Position numbers and translations under genes: made by a program. Of a stretch of DNA of 33,527 nt, positions 1 to 8,013 are shown piece after piece (position 1 is the first letter of the stretch; each line of letters opens with the position of its first letter). A model generated the notes under the pieces. That model was given only the letters and a program-made list of their open reading frames with translations, was not told the DNA's origin and did not search any database. This DNA is from an uncultured Syntrophobacterales bacterium (lineage in GTDB: Bacteria; Desulfobacterota; Syntrophia; Syntrophales; UBA5619). The stretch spans positions 1-33,527 of the forward strand of contig CAIYSL010000003.1 in assembly GCA_903928915.1 (NCBI GenBank), read 5' to 3'.

Positions 1-483
1 CGTCAGGGCATCCAGGGCGCTGAAATAAACGCAGTAATCCGTCGCCAGCCCGCAGAAGTACAGATGCCCGATCCCCATCCCCCGCAGGTAATAGTGGAGA
101 CCGGTGACGGTCGTTCTGTCGTTCTCCACGAAGGTCGAGTACGAGTCGATCCGGGGGGCGTTCCCCTTGCGGATGATCAGATCGACGCTCCGCAGGTCCA
201 ACTCCGGGTGGAAATCGGCCCCGGCGGTGCCGGGGACGCAGTGATCGGGCCACAGGGCCTGTTCGCTCCCGTCCAGGGAAATAACCTCATAGGGGCTCCT
301 GCCGTGCGTCGAGGCGAAGGAGACGTGGCCCGGGGGGTGCCAGTCCTGCGTGGCCACGCACTTATCGAACCTCCCCGCGACCGCGTTGACCGCCGGGATG
401 ATCCGATCCCCCTCCGCCACGGCCAGAGCCCCGCCCGGGCAGAAATCGTTCTGGATGTCGGTGACGATCAGGCAGTTGTTCAT
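1..483 (-). CDS. pncA: Nicotinamidase/pyrazinamidase PncA (C-terminus cut by window edge)
   Basis: Predicted cytoplasmic amidase that hydrolyses nicotinamide to nicotinate and ammonia for NAD salvage. The 161 residues present show the isochorismatase-fold nicotinamidase signature. The catalytic triad is visible: Asp9 in IVTDIQNDF, Lys106 in LIIRKG, and Cys151 in ATDYCVYFSALDAL. The metal ligands of the family are also present, as Asp47, His49 and His53 in TQDWHPPGH, with a further His at 81. The start at 483 is preceded by AAGGGG about 8 nt upstream. The family is about 200 residues long, so roughly 40 C-terminal residues lie outside the window. It follows the Ig-domain membrane protein gene by 44 bp on the same strand, so it may be the last or a late gene of a small operon, although its function has no obvious link to those neighbours. 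Confidence 0.93.
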   Translation of the reverse strand, partial: MNNCLIVTDIQNDFCPGGALAVAEGDRIIPAVNAVAGRFDKCVATQDWHPPGHVSFASTHGRSPYEVISLDGSEQALWPDHCVPGTAGADFHPELDLRSVDLIIRKGNAPRIDSYSTFVENDRTTVTGLHYYLRGMGIGHLYFCGLATDYCVYFSALDALT

Positions 484-527
484 CGGTTCGCCCCTTGCGG
501 GTGAAGGCGAGTGTGCCGGGCCTTCCG

Positions 528-1514
528 TCAGTTCACGATCAACTCGAAGATCCGCGTGACTTTGGTCCCGTTGTCGTCCGCGACGGCGGCGCCGAACCGG
601 ACGGTCCCCTTCCGGTCGGGCGGAACGGTCCAGGTTATCTTCCCCGACTGGCCATCCAGGCTCATCCCCGGGACGCGGGGCTCCTCCAGGCTGAACACGA
701 TCCGCTCGCCGTCGGGGGCTGTAGCCGCCAGCTCCAGCTCCACGGGCTCCCCGGCCTTTCTGGCCTGGCGGGTCTGCTTCATCTCGAGCGTCGGCGGGAC
801 GCTGTGGACGGCCGCAACCGGGCTCTCGTAGGCGAACCCGGCGGTGTCCCCGTCGTAGGGGGTGACGGTGACGGTGACGAGGTCCCGCTTCTTGAAGGAG
901 GACAGGCTCAAGGTGTCCCCCGTTGCCTCTTCGACGACGCGGTCGTTCACCCGCCAGCGGTAGGCATACCGGATCTTCTCCGGGGCGCCCGGGGCGGGTT
1001 CGACCTCGGCCTTGAGCGCGTCCAGCCGGGTGGGCTGGGGAGGTCGCAGCCGGACGGCCTTGATGAAGGCGCGATCCTGCTCCGGCGGCGCGACCTGTTC
1101 CGCCGGGGGGGGCGCCGCTGCCTGCCGGTCCGGCTCTCCCGCGCTTTCGCCGACCGGAGAGGGGCCCGGCGACTGCCGGCTCGGCTCCTCCCCCCCTTCC
1201 CCTGCCGGGGGAGGAACCGGCGCCGCCGCGATCGGCCCTTGTCCGCTCTTCGCGACCGCGGCGGGACCCGGCGCAGGCGCCTCCTTTCGCTCGGTCGCAA
1301 CCACGATCAACAGGAGTATCACGGCCAAGACGGCCGCGCCGCCGACAGCCTGCATCCACTGGGGCAGCGCCGCCACGCGCCGCCAAACCTCCCGGGCCCC
1401 CCTGCCCCGGACCGGTTTTTCCCCCCCGCCCGCCTTCGACTTGGCCTTCTCCCCCGGTTTCGCGACTGCGGCCGCCGGTGCGGCGCTCGCCTTCGCCGTT
1501 CGCTTTGGTTTCAT
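528..1514 (-). CDS. Single-pass membrane protein with Ig-like (He_PIG/cadherin-like) C-terminal domains, function unknown
   Basis: Not recognised as a named protein. The 328 residues have a Lys/Ala-rich cytoplasmic N-terminus (about 1-50), one transmembrane helix (about 54-74, VGGAAVLAVILLLIVV), a Pro/Ala/Glu-rich linker (about 75-150) containing a degenerate repeat, and two predicted beta-sandwich segments. The first (about 155-235) includes YAYRWRVND and VTPYDGD, and resembles PKD/Ig repeats. The second (about 237-328) includes FSLEEPRVPGMSLDGQSGKI and ends VTRIFELIVN, typical of putative Ig (He_PIG) domains. The expected topology is N-in with the Ig domains in the periplasm. AGGAGG (1529-1534) lies 14 nt before the ATG, which is rather far. 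It sits 86 bp downstream of the GspE-like ATPase on the same strand, so a role alongside that ATPase in envelope export or pilus assembly is possible but is inference only. Confidence 0.7.
   Translation of the reverse strand: MKPKRTAKASAAPAAAVAKPGEKAKSKAGGGEKPVRGRGAREVWRRVAALPQWMQAVGGAAVLAVILLLIVVATERKEAPAPGPAAVAKSGQGPIAAAPVPPPAGEGGEEPSRQSPGPSPVGESAGEPDRQAAAPPPAEQVAPPEQDRAFIKAVRLRPPQPTRLDALKAEVEPAPGAPEKIRYAYRWRVNDRVVEEATGDTLSLSSFKKRDLVTVTVTPYDGDTAGFAYESPVAAVHSVPPTLEMKQTRQARKAGEPVELELAATAPDGERIVFSLEEPRVPGMSLDGQSGKITWTVPPDRKGTVRFGAAVADDNGTKVTRIFELIVN
1122..1218. repeat. Two degenerate tandem repeats, each a potential hairpin, inside the linker coding region
   Basis: Two similar units of about 46 bp begin CTGCCGG at 1122 and 1173, a 51-bp period equal to 17 codons. 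On the coding (minus) strand they give the related peptides PPPAGEGGEEPSRQ and PSPVGESAGEPDRQ, identical at 8 of 14 positions. The second unit contains a perfect 9-bp inverted repeat, 1186-1194 against 1207-1215 (TCCTCCCCC/GGGGGAGGA). The first has a shorter inverted repeat of the CTCTCC/GGAGAG type. This looks like palindromic repeat DNA that has been tolerated in a disordered linker. The alternative is ordinary low-complexity drift in a Pro-rich region. Confidence 0.5.
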
Positions 1515-1600
1515 AGCGCTCTGAGATACCTCCTGGGAACACCGTACCCGTTCTCATCCCCGGCAGGGCGCCCGCTGCGGCGCCCCTTCCCGGCACCGGC

Positions 1601-3163
1601 CTACCGCATGCAGACGCTCAGGACCTCGCTCAGATCGGTCTCGCCGGCGATGACCTTGACGATGCCGTCCTGCAGGAGCGTCTTCATCCCCTGCGCCATC
1701 GACGCCTTCCGGAGGGCGAGCATCGATTTGCGGCTGACGATCAGGTGCTTGATCTCGTCGGTGGCGTCGAGCAGCTCGTAGATTCCCATCATCCCGCGGT
1801 AGCCCGTCTCGTTGCATTCGGGACAGCCGCGGGCCCGGTACAGCCGGAACCCTTCGTCGTAGGCGACGCCGAGCCGGGCGAACCACCGTTCGTCGCAGCT
1901 CCGGGCGATCTCGTCGAACTCCTCCCGCGAAGGGTGGTAGGGCTCCCGGCAGCAGGCGCAGAGCCGGCGTACCAGCCGCTGGGCAAGGACGCAGAGGAGC
2001 GAGTCGGCGAAGGCGATCGGGTCGATCCCCATGTCGAGGAGCCGCACGATCGTCTCGGGGGCGTTGTTGGTATGCAGGGTGCTCATCACCAGATGGCCCG
2101 TCGTGGAGGCCTCGATCCCCATCTTCGCCGTCTCGTAATCGCGCATCTCGCCGACCATGATGATGTCCGGGTCCGCGCGGAGGAAGGCCCGCATGGCGTT
2201 GCTGAAGTCGAACCCGATCTTGTGGTGCACCTGTACCTGGCGGAGTCCCTTCTGGGTGATCTCCACGGGGTCCTCCGCCGTCCAGATCTTCACGTTCGGC
2301 CGGTTGAGCAGGTGCAGCGCAGCGTGCGCGGTGGTCGTCTTGCCCGAGCCCGTCGGCCCGACGATCAGGATCAGGCCGTAGGGCTTCTTCAGAATCTTCA
2401 GGAGCCGCTCCCGGTCCTCCCGGGACATGTTGAGCTCGTCGAGGGTCATGATGGCCCCCCGGGTGAGGATCCTGAGCACCACGTCCTCGACGCCACCGTG
2501 GGTGGGGATCGTGGCCACGCGCAGCTCGATCGTGCCTGTCCCGGTGGTGGCGAACCCGATCTTGCCGTCCTGGGGAAGCCGTTTTTCGGTGATGTCGAGG
2601 TTCGCCATGATCTTGATCCGCGAGACGACCGCGGCCCGGTAGCGGTACGGAAGGCTCTGGTAGGTGATGCATTCGCCGTCGATCCGGAACCGTACCAGGA
2701 CGCTCTGCCCGTCCGTATCGGGTTCGATGTGGATGTCCGAGGCCCGCCGGGTGAAGGCGTCCTGGATCATCCGGTCGACGATCCGGATGATCGTGCCGTC
2801 CGATTCGGGCGCCAGGGGCTCGTCCGCGGCGCCCCGGCGCGGCATCGTTCCCGTGCGGACCGCCGCCCCCTCCCCTTCGTCCCGGTAGAAATGATCGATG
2901 CAGGCGAGGATCTCCTCCGGCGGGGCTTGCCGGTAATCGACGGCCTTCGTCCCGAGGAGGTTCTCGATCATGTCCCGCTTCAGGATGTCGCTGGGATCGC
3001 TCAGCAGCACCGTTATGCGGCCGCCGGCCTCGCCCAGGGGGACCCAGAGTTCACGGTGGAGGTACTCGTACTTGAGGTTTCGCAGGAGCCTGTCCGGCAC
3101 CGGATAGGCGCCGGAGGACCGGCGTGCCCCCTTTCCCCCTTTCCTCTGTCGCTCCTCGCTCAT
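1601..3163 (-). CDS. GspE/PilB-family type II secretion or type IV pilus assembly ATPase
   Basis: Predicted cytoplasmic hexameric ATPase that powers assembly of pilin-like fibres. Using the ATG at 3163 the protein has 520 residues. Residues 30-95 resemble a degenerate N-terminal GspE/MshE domain (LLSDPSDILKRD). The ATPase core shows Walker A GPTGSGKT (269-276), the Asp box TAEDPVEI (295-302), Walker B DPDIIMVGEMRD (331-342) and the His box GHLVMSTLHTNN (356-367). A cysteine pair near C402-C405 and CPEC (447-450) match the zinc-binding C-terminal subdomain of GspE/PilB. The frame is open upstream to 3328, but this start has GAAGG nearby and the extra 55 residues are low-complexity Pro/Gly/Arg. 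No GspF/PilC, secretin or pilin gene lies nearby, so whether it serves secretion or pili cannot be decided here. Confidence 0.9.
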   Translation of the reverse strand: MSEERQRKGGKGARRSSGAYPVPDRLLRNLKYEYLHRELWVPLGEAGGRITVLLSDPSDILKRDMIENLLGTKAVDYRQAPPEEILACIDHFYRDEGEGAAVRTGTMPRRGAADEPLAPESDGTIIRIVDRMIQDAFTRRASDIHIEPDTDGQSVLVRFRIDGECITYQSLPYRYRAAVVSRIKIMANLDITEKRLPQDGKIGFATTGTGTIELRVATIPTHGGVEDVVLRILTRGAIMTLDELNMSREDRERLLKILKKPYGLILIVGPTGSGKTTTAHAALHLLNRPNVKIWTAEDPVEITQKGLRQVQVHHKIGFDFSNAMRAFLRADPDIIMVGEMRDYETAKMGIEASTTGHLVMSTLHTNNAPETIVRLLDMGIDPIAFADSLLCVLAQRLVRRLCACCREPYHPSREEFDEIARSCDERWFARLGVAYDEGFRLYRARGCPECNETGYRGMMGIYELLDATDEIKHLIVSRKSMLALRKASMAQGMKTLLQDGIVKVIAGETDLSEVLSVCMR

Positions 3164-3230
3164 CGTGCCTTCACCCGCGCCACCCGTCTCCGGAGGAAGC
3201 GGCCCCGGTTGCGCACCGGACCGAACCCCG

Positions 3231-3668
3231 CTACCCGATCCGGGCAACCTCGGCCTTGGCCAGGGCGATCCGCGCCAGGGCGAGCCGTTTGTAGTATCCC
3301 TTCGCCTTCCGGGCGTTCCCGGCGGCAACGGCCTTCAAGAGATCACCCTCCAGCTCGGCCACATCCAGCAGCAGGTAGTAGTCGAGCGACTCCTTCAGGT
3401 GGGCCAGGACGATCATCCCCGTGACGACCGGGTGGTTGTTCGTCACGTTGGCGTCCTTGAACCTGATGCCGTGCTCCAGCTCCACCTCCAGCCCCGCGCG
3501 GAACTGCTCCGGATCGATCGGCATGTCGGCGGTATTGACGAGGGCCAGGAGTTTCCTGGCCTCCTGCGGCCGGACCTTCGCCTCCTTGAGTTTCGTCCAA
3601 TCCCTGATCTTCAGCTCCCTACAGACGCGCCCGACCTCTTCCTTCCCGATGTACTCCGGCAGCTTCAT
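3231..3668 (-). CDS. DUF5661-like conserved small protein
   Basis: A 145-residue soluble, largely helical protein with no signal peptide or membrane segment. The text KLPEYIGKEEVGRVCREL, the central VNTADMPIDPEQFRAG, and NVTNNHPVVTGMIVLAHLKE match my memory of the DUF5661 family, whose function is unknown. The conserved NNHPxxTGMIVLAHLKE stretch suggests a His-containing functional site, but no reaction is known to me. The chosen start at 3668 has a strong GGGGAGGATAGG Shine-Dalgarno directly upstream; the 17-codon upstream extension to 3719 has no such site. It is the first gene after a candidate minus-strand promoter (3750-3778) and lies 67 bp before the GspE-like gene, so the two are probably co-transcribed. 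Confidence 0.75.
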   Translation of the reverse strand: MKLPEYIGKEEVGRVCRELKIRDWTKLKEAKVRPQEARKLLALVNTADMPIDPEQFRAGLEVELEHGIRFKDANVTNNHPVVTGMIVLAHLKESLDYYLLLDVAELEGDLLKAVAAGNARKAKGYYKRLALARIALAKAEVARIG

Positions 3669-3749
3669 CCTATCCTCCCCGTGTTCCGTAGTATCCCTGC
3701 GCTGTTCGCCCATCGGCACCGCGACGGGTTTCTCCCGATCGATACCGCG

Positions 3750-3778
3750 AGTATAAGCGGATCGGGCGGCCGCAGCAA
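3750..3778 (-). promoter_or_regulatory. Candidate sigma-70 promoter for the DUF5661-GspE operon
   Basis: Read on the minus strand, TTGCTG (3778-3773) is separated by 17 bp from TATACT (3755-3750). The -10 element matches consensus at 5 of 6 positions; the -35 is weaker. The predicted transcription start is near 3742, leaving an untranslated leader of about 70 nt before the ATG at 3668. Confidence 0.45.
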
Positions 3779-3815
3779 GGACATTTTCACCGCCGTAGCA
3801 ACAACGCTCCGTTTC

Positions 3816-3826
3816 TGGTATAGGAT
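3816..3826 (+). promoter_or_regulatory. Possible extended -10 promoter for the patatin gene
   Basis: TGGTATAGGAT lies about 40 nt before the ATG at 3865. It has the TG dinucleotide one base before a TATAGG hexamer, as in extended -10 promoters. No convincing -35 lies 16-18 bp upstream. It sits in the divergent gap opposite the DUF5661 promoter, where a rightward promoter is needed. Confidence 0.3.
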
Positions 3827-3864
3827 GACGCAGGCTCTCTCATTTCCTTTCGCGCGAGGTTTCC

Positions 3865-6192
3865 ATGTCCGGACAAAACCCCTTCTCCGCTGGGCTGAAC
3901 CCCGGCGGGACGGTCCCGCCCGTGCCCGCGGCCGGGGCGGTCCTTCGGCGTCACCCTTTCCGCCTGCGCACGGCCCTCCTCATGACACTCCTCTGCGCCG
4001 TTGTGACATTCACACCCGGCAGGGGCCCGGCAGCGCCGCCGGGCGGCGCCGACGCGCCCCCGCCGCCGGGGCGACCCCGGATCGGACTGGTCCTGAGCGG
4101 CGGGGGGGCGCGGGGGGTGGCCCACGTGGGCGTCCTCAAGGTCCTCGAAGCGCAGCGGATCCCCGTGGACGTGATCGCCGGTACGAGCATGGGGGCAATC
4201 GTCGGAGGGTTCTACGCCGCGGGCAGTTCGCCCGCCGAGATCGAGGCGATGGTCAACAGCCTCGAATGGAACCACGCCTTCCGGGATCGGCCTCCGCTCG
4301 AGGACCTCTCCTTCCGCCGCAAGGAGGACCGCAGCAACTACCTCGTCAATTTCGACGCCGGCATCCGGGACGGGAAGTTCGCCATGCCCCGTGGGCTGAT
4401 CCAGGGGCAGAACCTCGGGTTCATCCTGAAATCGCGGCTGATCCATACCGCCACGCTGACCGACTTCGACCGTCTCAAGATACCCTTTCGGGCCGTAGCC
4501 GCCGATATCGAAACGGGTGAAGCGGTCATCCTCGGCAGCGGCGAACTGGCAGAGGCCATCCGTGCCAGCATGTCGATCCCCGGGGTGTTCGCCCCGGTCG
4601 AGATGGACGGCAGGCTCCTGGTCGACGGCGGCATCGTCGACAACCTCCCCGTCGATGTGGCCCGGCAGATGGGGGCGGACATCGTGATCGCCGTCAATGT
4701 CGGCACGCTCCGCTCCACCCGCGAGCAGCTGAACTCGGCCATAGCGATCACCGACCAGGTGATGAACATCATCATCCAGAAGAATACCGAGAAACAGATC
4801 GCCTCCCTCACCCAGGCGGATATCTTCCTCCAGCCCCCGCTCGGAGATCTCGGCACGAGCGATTTCTTCCTGGCAGCGGATGCGGTCATCATCGGCGAGG
4901 CAGCGGCGCGCAGCGCACTGCCCCGGCTGGCGGCGTTGTCCCTGACGCCGCCGGCCTACCGGGCATGGCTCGCCGGCCAGCGGCAGCAACCGGCCCCGCC
5001 GCCGGTCGTCGCCGAAGTGACCGTCGACAACCGCTCCCCGATCAGCGAGGGGGTCATCCGGGCCCAGGTCCGCACCAGGCCGGGCGAACCGTTGAATATG
5101 GAGACGCTCGAGCAGGACCTCAAACGGATCTACAGCATCGACACCTTCGAGCGGGCCGATTTCCAGCTCATCGACCGGGGGGGCAAGACCGGGCTGCGCA
5201 TCGGCACGAAAGAGAAATCCTGGGGTCCCCATTACCTCCGGTTCGGCATGTCGCTGTCGGATGACCTCAAGGGCGAGGCCGGTTACAACCTCACGGCCAG
5301 CCTCACCAGCACCGCCCTGAACCGCCTGGGCGCCGAATGGCACAACCAGATCCAGATCGGCGACACCCCCCTCTTCCTGTCCGAATTCTACCAGCCCCTC
5401 GACGAGTCCCTCGTCTATTTCATCGCCCCGCGCGTCGAATACCGCTCCTGGAACATCAACAACTTCAGCCAGGGGGTGCTGTACTCCCAGTACCGCGCCA
5501 CCCAGGTCGAGGCGGGACTCGACCTGGGGCGGCAGTTCGGCAACTGGGGGCAGGTCCGCCTCGGCATCCGGCGGGGGTACGGGAACGTGGGGGTGCGCGT
5601 CGGCCCCCCGGAGGCCGAAGCCAGATACAACACCGGTGCGCTATTCACGTCCCTCTCCTACAACCGCCTCGACAACTTCTCCTTCCCCCGCCGGGGGACG
5701 GCCGCCGATGTGGTCTGGATGATCCCCCGGACCGAGCTCGGTTCCGATTTTTCGGGAAACGGCCTGCTGGCGGGCTGGCTGTCGGCCGTGACCTTCGACC
5801 GGCACACGCTCGTCGCCGGGCTGACCGTCCAGAGCGTCCTGGACAGCGAGGCCCCGCTCCAGAACAGCTATCCCCTCGGCGGATTCCTGAACCTCTCCGG
5901 GTACGCCGAGAACGAGCTTGCCGGCCGGCACACCGGCCTTGCCCGGCTGATCTACTACTACCGCCTGGCCAGCGCCGGCCTCGGGGCGCTCCATACGCCC
6001 CTGTACACCGGATTCTCGCTCGAGGCGGGCAACGCCTGGGCCACCCGGGGCGACATCACGGGAAACTCGCTGATCTTCGCGGGAAGCCTGATCGTCGGCA
6101 CGGAGACCTACCTGGGGCCGCTGTACCTCGCCTACGGCCGTGCGGAGGGGGGACGCCAATCCCTGTACCTCTACCTGGGGCACAAGTTCTGA
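3865..6192 (+). CDS. PlpD-like patatin phospholipase with POTRA and C-terminal beta-barrel (type Vd autotransporter-like)
   Basis: Predicted secreted lipid hydrolase joined to its own outer-membrane barrel, 775 residues. A hydrophobic signal-like segment (about residues 35-55, TALLMTLLCAVVTF) follows a longer than usual N-terminus. The patatin domain (about 72-290) shows the oxyanion loop SGGGARG near 78-84, the nucleophile elbow GTSMG with Ser108, and the catalytic Asp254 in DGGIVDNLPV, so the Ser-Asp dyad is intact. A POTRA-like segment follows (about 385-450, EVTVDNRSPISEGVIRAQ). The rest has alternating aromatic/glycine strands and ends YLYLGHKF, with the terminal Phe usual for outer-membrane barrels. 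This order fits the PlpD/FplA class known in Pseudomonas and Fusobacterium. An alternative start at Met40 would give a more ordinary signal peptide. It ends convergently with yihY. Confidence 0.88.
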   Translation: MSGQNPFSAGLNPGGTVPPVPAAGAVLRRHPFRLRTALLMTLLCAVVTFTPGRGPAAPPGGADAPPPPGRPRIGLVLSGGGARGVAHVGVLKVLEAQRIPVDVIAGTSMGAIVGGFYAAGSSPAEIEAMVNSLEWNHAFRDRPPLEDLSFRRKEDRSNYLVNFDAGIRDGKFAMPRGLIQGQNLGFILKSRLIHTATLTDFDRLKIPFRAVAADIETGEAVILGSGELAEAIRASMSIPGVFAPVEMDGRLLVDGGIVDNLPVDVARQMGADIVIAVNVGTLRSTREQLNSAIAITDQVMNIIIQKNTEKQIASLTQADIFLQPPLGDLGTSDFFLAADAVIIGEAAARSALPRLAALSLTPPAYRAWLAGQRQQPAPPPVVAEVTVDNRSPISEGVIRAQVRTRPGEPLNMETLEQDLKRIYSIDTFERADFQLIDRGGKTGLRIGTKEKSWGPHYLRFGMSLSDDLKGEAGYNLTASLTSTALNRLGAEWHNQIQIGDTPLFLSEFYQPLDESLVYFIAPRVEYRSWNINNFSQGVLYSQYRATQVEAGLDLGRQFGNWGQVRLGIRRGYGNVGVRVGPPEAEARYNTGALFTSLSYNRLDNFSFPRRGTAADVVWMIPRTELGSDFSGNGLLAGWLSAVTFDRHTLVAGLTVQSVLDSEAPLQNSYPLGGFLNLSGYAENELAGRHTGLARLIYYYRLASAGLGALHTPLYTGFSLEAGNAWATRGDITGNSLIFAGSLIVGTETYLGPLYLAYGRAEGGRQSLYLYLGHKF

Positions 6193-6358
6193 ACGGTTCT
6201 CCTTCCGGACCTCCGGGGGGTGCGCCCTTTCCCCGGGTCGCGGGAAGGGAGACCGGTTCCCGGAAGCGCAACGGCGAAGAAGCGGCCGGGCAGGATGCGG
6301 GGGATGCATCCGGGCGCCCCGCCCGGCGGGCGAGCCTGCGCGAACGAAGAAGGTCCCG
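6193..6358. other. Convergent intergenic region with GC-rich inverted repeats
   Basis: This 166-bp gap lies between two convergent genes, so terminators for both are expected. I see GGATGC (6293-6298) against GCATCC (6306-6311), and a looser fold pairing the segment near 6220-6232 with GGGAAGGG near 6242-6249. Neither is followed by a T-run, so neither is a convincing intrinsic terminator. No gene is visible. Confidence 0.35.
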
Positions 6359-7678
6359 TCAAATGTCGCGCAGGAGACGATTGGCGGGAGAGGACTCGGC
6401 GCACCGGTCGAACGTCTTGAGGGTCTCCGCAAGCGCCTCCCATTCGCGGGCCGGGGCGAGGGGTACGTCGGCCGTCCCCCGGCGCTCCAGCGCCTCGACC
6501 ACGTACCCGGCGGTCAGGACGGCGGTGTCGACGGCCGGCTGATACTCCGGCTCCCGTCCGGGCTGCGGGAAGACCGGGCTGATGATCCCGCACTCCACCA
6601 GCTCGTCTAAGACCTGCCGGAGGAGCACCGGGGGGATCTGGGTCGCCGCGGCGATACCGCCCGCGGTGAGGCGGCCGGCGCCCCGCAGAAAGTGGTCGCA
6701 GAGGAGCTTGACTACCCTGAGGCTGAGGAGTTTCTTGAAGGCGGGGCTGACCCGGCGGGAATCGGGCTCGAACTCGAGCAGGTCGGCATGCTGATGGGCG
6801 CTGGCCAGCTCAGCGCCAGCCAGGACGATGATCCAGCTGAGCTGCAGCCAGCCCAGGAAGAGGGGGAGCGCTGCAAAGCTCCCGTAGATCGCGTTCTGGT
6901 GCGCCACGCCGACCTGGAATTTGAGATAGAACCACTGCACGACCTGGTAGGTGCTTCCGGCGACGACGCCGGCAACCAGACACGATCCGATACGGGTCCG
7001 GGTGTTCGGCATGAACAGGTAGACGAAACTGAACAGAAGCCACATCATCGGGTAGGGCAACAGCCCCAGCAGAAAGGTGATCACGGGCTGCAAGGCACCC
7101 AGGAACGCGAGCCGGCCGGCGACGAATTCTACCTGGGTCGTCAGAAACACCGTGGCGCTGCTGGAGACGGCCAGCAGCAGCGGTGCGGTCAGCATGATCG
7201 ACAGGTAGTCGGTCGCCTTGCGGGCCAGGGACCGGGGCTGTCCGACGCCCCAGATGGCGTTGAACGACTCCTCGATATTCCCCAGCATCTTGATGACGGT
7301 CCAGAGGAGGACGACCACCCCGACCCCCGCGATCAGTCCGCCCTTCGTATTCTCGAGCATCGCGTCGGCGAATGCGAAGATTTTGAGCAGGACCTCTTCC
7401 TGGCCGGGCAGCCGTTCCAGCAGCTGCTGCTGAAGCCGCTTTTCGAGGGCGAACCCCTTGGCAATGCCGAAGGCCATGGCGGCGACGGGTACGATCGACA
7501 GCAGCGAGTAGAAGGTCAGCGCGGACGCCCGGAGCTGACACCCATGCGCGCCGAACCGCCGGATGGCCGCCAGCAGGACCCGCAGATACATCAGGGGGAC
7601 CGCCCGCAGCGGGGGAAGTTCGTTCAGGCGCATTCGCCAGATATCGGTCTTGATGAATCGCATCAGCTGCGCGGCCAT
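6359..7678 (-). CDS. YihY/BrkB family inner-membrane protein with C-terminal winged-helix-like extension
   Basis: Predicted inner-membrane protein of 439 residues in the YihY/BrkB (formerly called RNase BN) family, whose molecular function is still uncertain. Six hydrophobic segments fall within about residues 55-300. Family text is clear, for example ALTFYSLLSIVPVAAMAFGI (about 53-72), a central ESFNAIWGV and NAIYGSFAALPLFLGWLQLSW (about 265-285). The last 140 residues are soluble. Residues around 340-375 (LTAGGIAAATQIPPVLLRQV, then LDELVECGIIS) look like a winged helix of the Rrf2/BrkB-associated type. The start has GGAGGG upstream and lies 120 nt behind a strong minus-strand promoter. E. 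coli YihY is shorter (about 290 residues), so the extension is the notable difference. Confidence 0.87.
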   Translation of the reverse strand: MAAQLMRFIKTDIWRMRLNELPPLRAVPLMYLRVLLAAIRRFGAHGCQLRASALTFYSLLSIVPVAAMAFGIAKGFALEKRLQQQLLERLPGQEEVLLKIFAFADAMLENTKGGLIAGVGVVVLLWTVIKMLGNIEESFNAIWGVGQPRSLARKATDYLSIMLTAPLLLAVSSSATVFLTTQVEFVAGRLAFLGALQPVITFLLGLLPYPMMWLLFSFVYLFMPNTRTRIGSCLVAGVVAGSTYQVVQWFYLKFQVGVAHQNAIYGSFAALPLFLGWLQLSWIIVLAGAELASAHQHADLLEFEPDSRRVSPAFKKLLSLRVVKLLCDHFLRGAGRLTAGGIAAATQIPPVLLRQVLDELVECGIISPVFPQPGREPEYQPAVDTAVLTAGYVVEALERRGTADVPLAPAREWEALAETLKTFDRCAESSPANRLLRDI

Positions 7679-7808
7679 ATCCCCCGCCCTCCGTTGGCGC
7701 CGCCCGGTCAGCGGCCTTCGTCCGCAGAATCATGCAGGGCGTCCCCTACCCGCCCTCCTGCCGCGAGGGCTGCCCCGCAGGGGAGAGAATGCGCTCCCGC
7801 AAAAGCGG

Positions 7809-7837
7809 AAGATAGAAAAAGCGGCCCCGCATGTCAA
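7809..7837 (-). promoter_or_regulatory. Sigma-70 promoter for the yihY-family gene
   Basis: On the minus strand TTGACA (7837-7832) is followed after exactly 17 bp by TATCTT (7814-7809). The -35 is a perfect consensus. The same two hexamers with the same spacing form the mraZ promoter in this window, which supports both as real. The predicted start of transcription is near 7802. Confidence 0.65.
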
Positions 7838-8013
7838 GGACCGTTCATCGCCCCGCGAAATTCCGCCCGAAGAAGCGAAGCCGCCGCTCGGCAGGGCATC
7901 CGCGCCGGTGTCGCCCCGAACGGCCGGGGGAGGCGTGGCGCGCCTGCGGAGAGGGCAGCGCAGGACGTCGTTTGCGCGATTGACGGCAACGGCCCTTTCG
8001 TGGGAAAAAGTGC

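Noticed and set aside
1566-1585. 7-bp GC hairpin between the GspE-like gene and the Ig-domain gene, considered as a terminator
   Set aside because: No T-run follows on the minus strand, and the downstream gene seems to be in the same operon.
3164-3328. Longer start for the GspE-like ATPase at 3328
   Set aside because: Adds 55 low-complexity residues, overlaps the DUF5661-like gene, and lacks a ribosome site.
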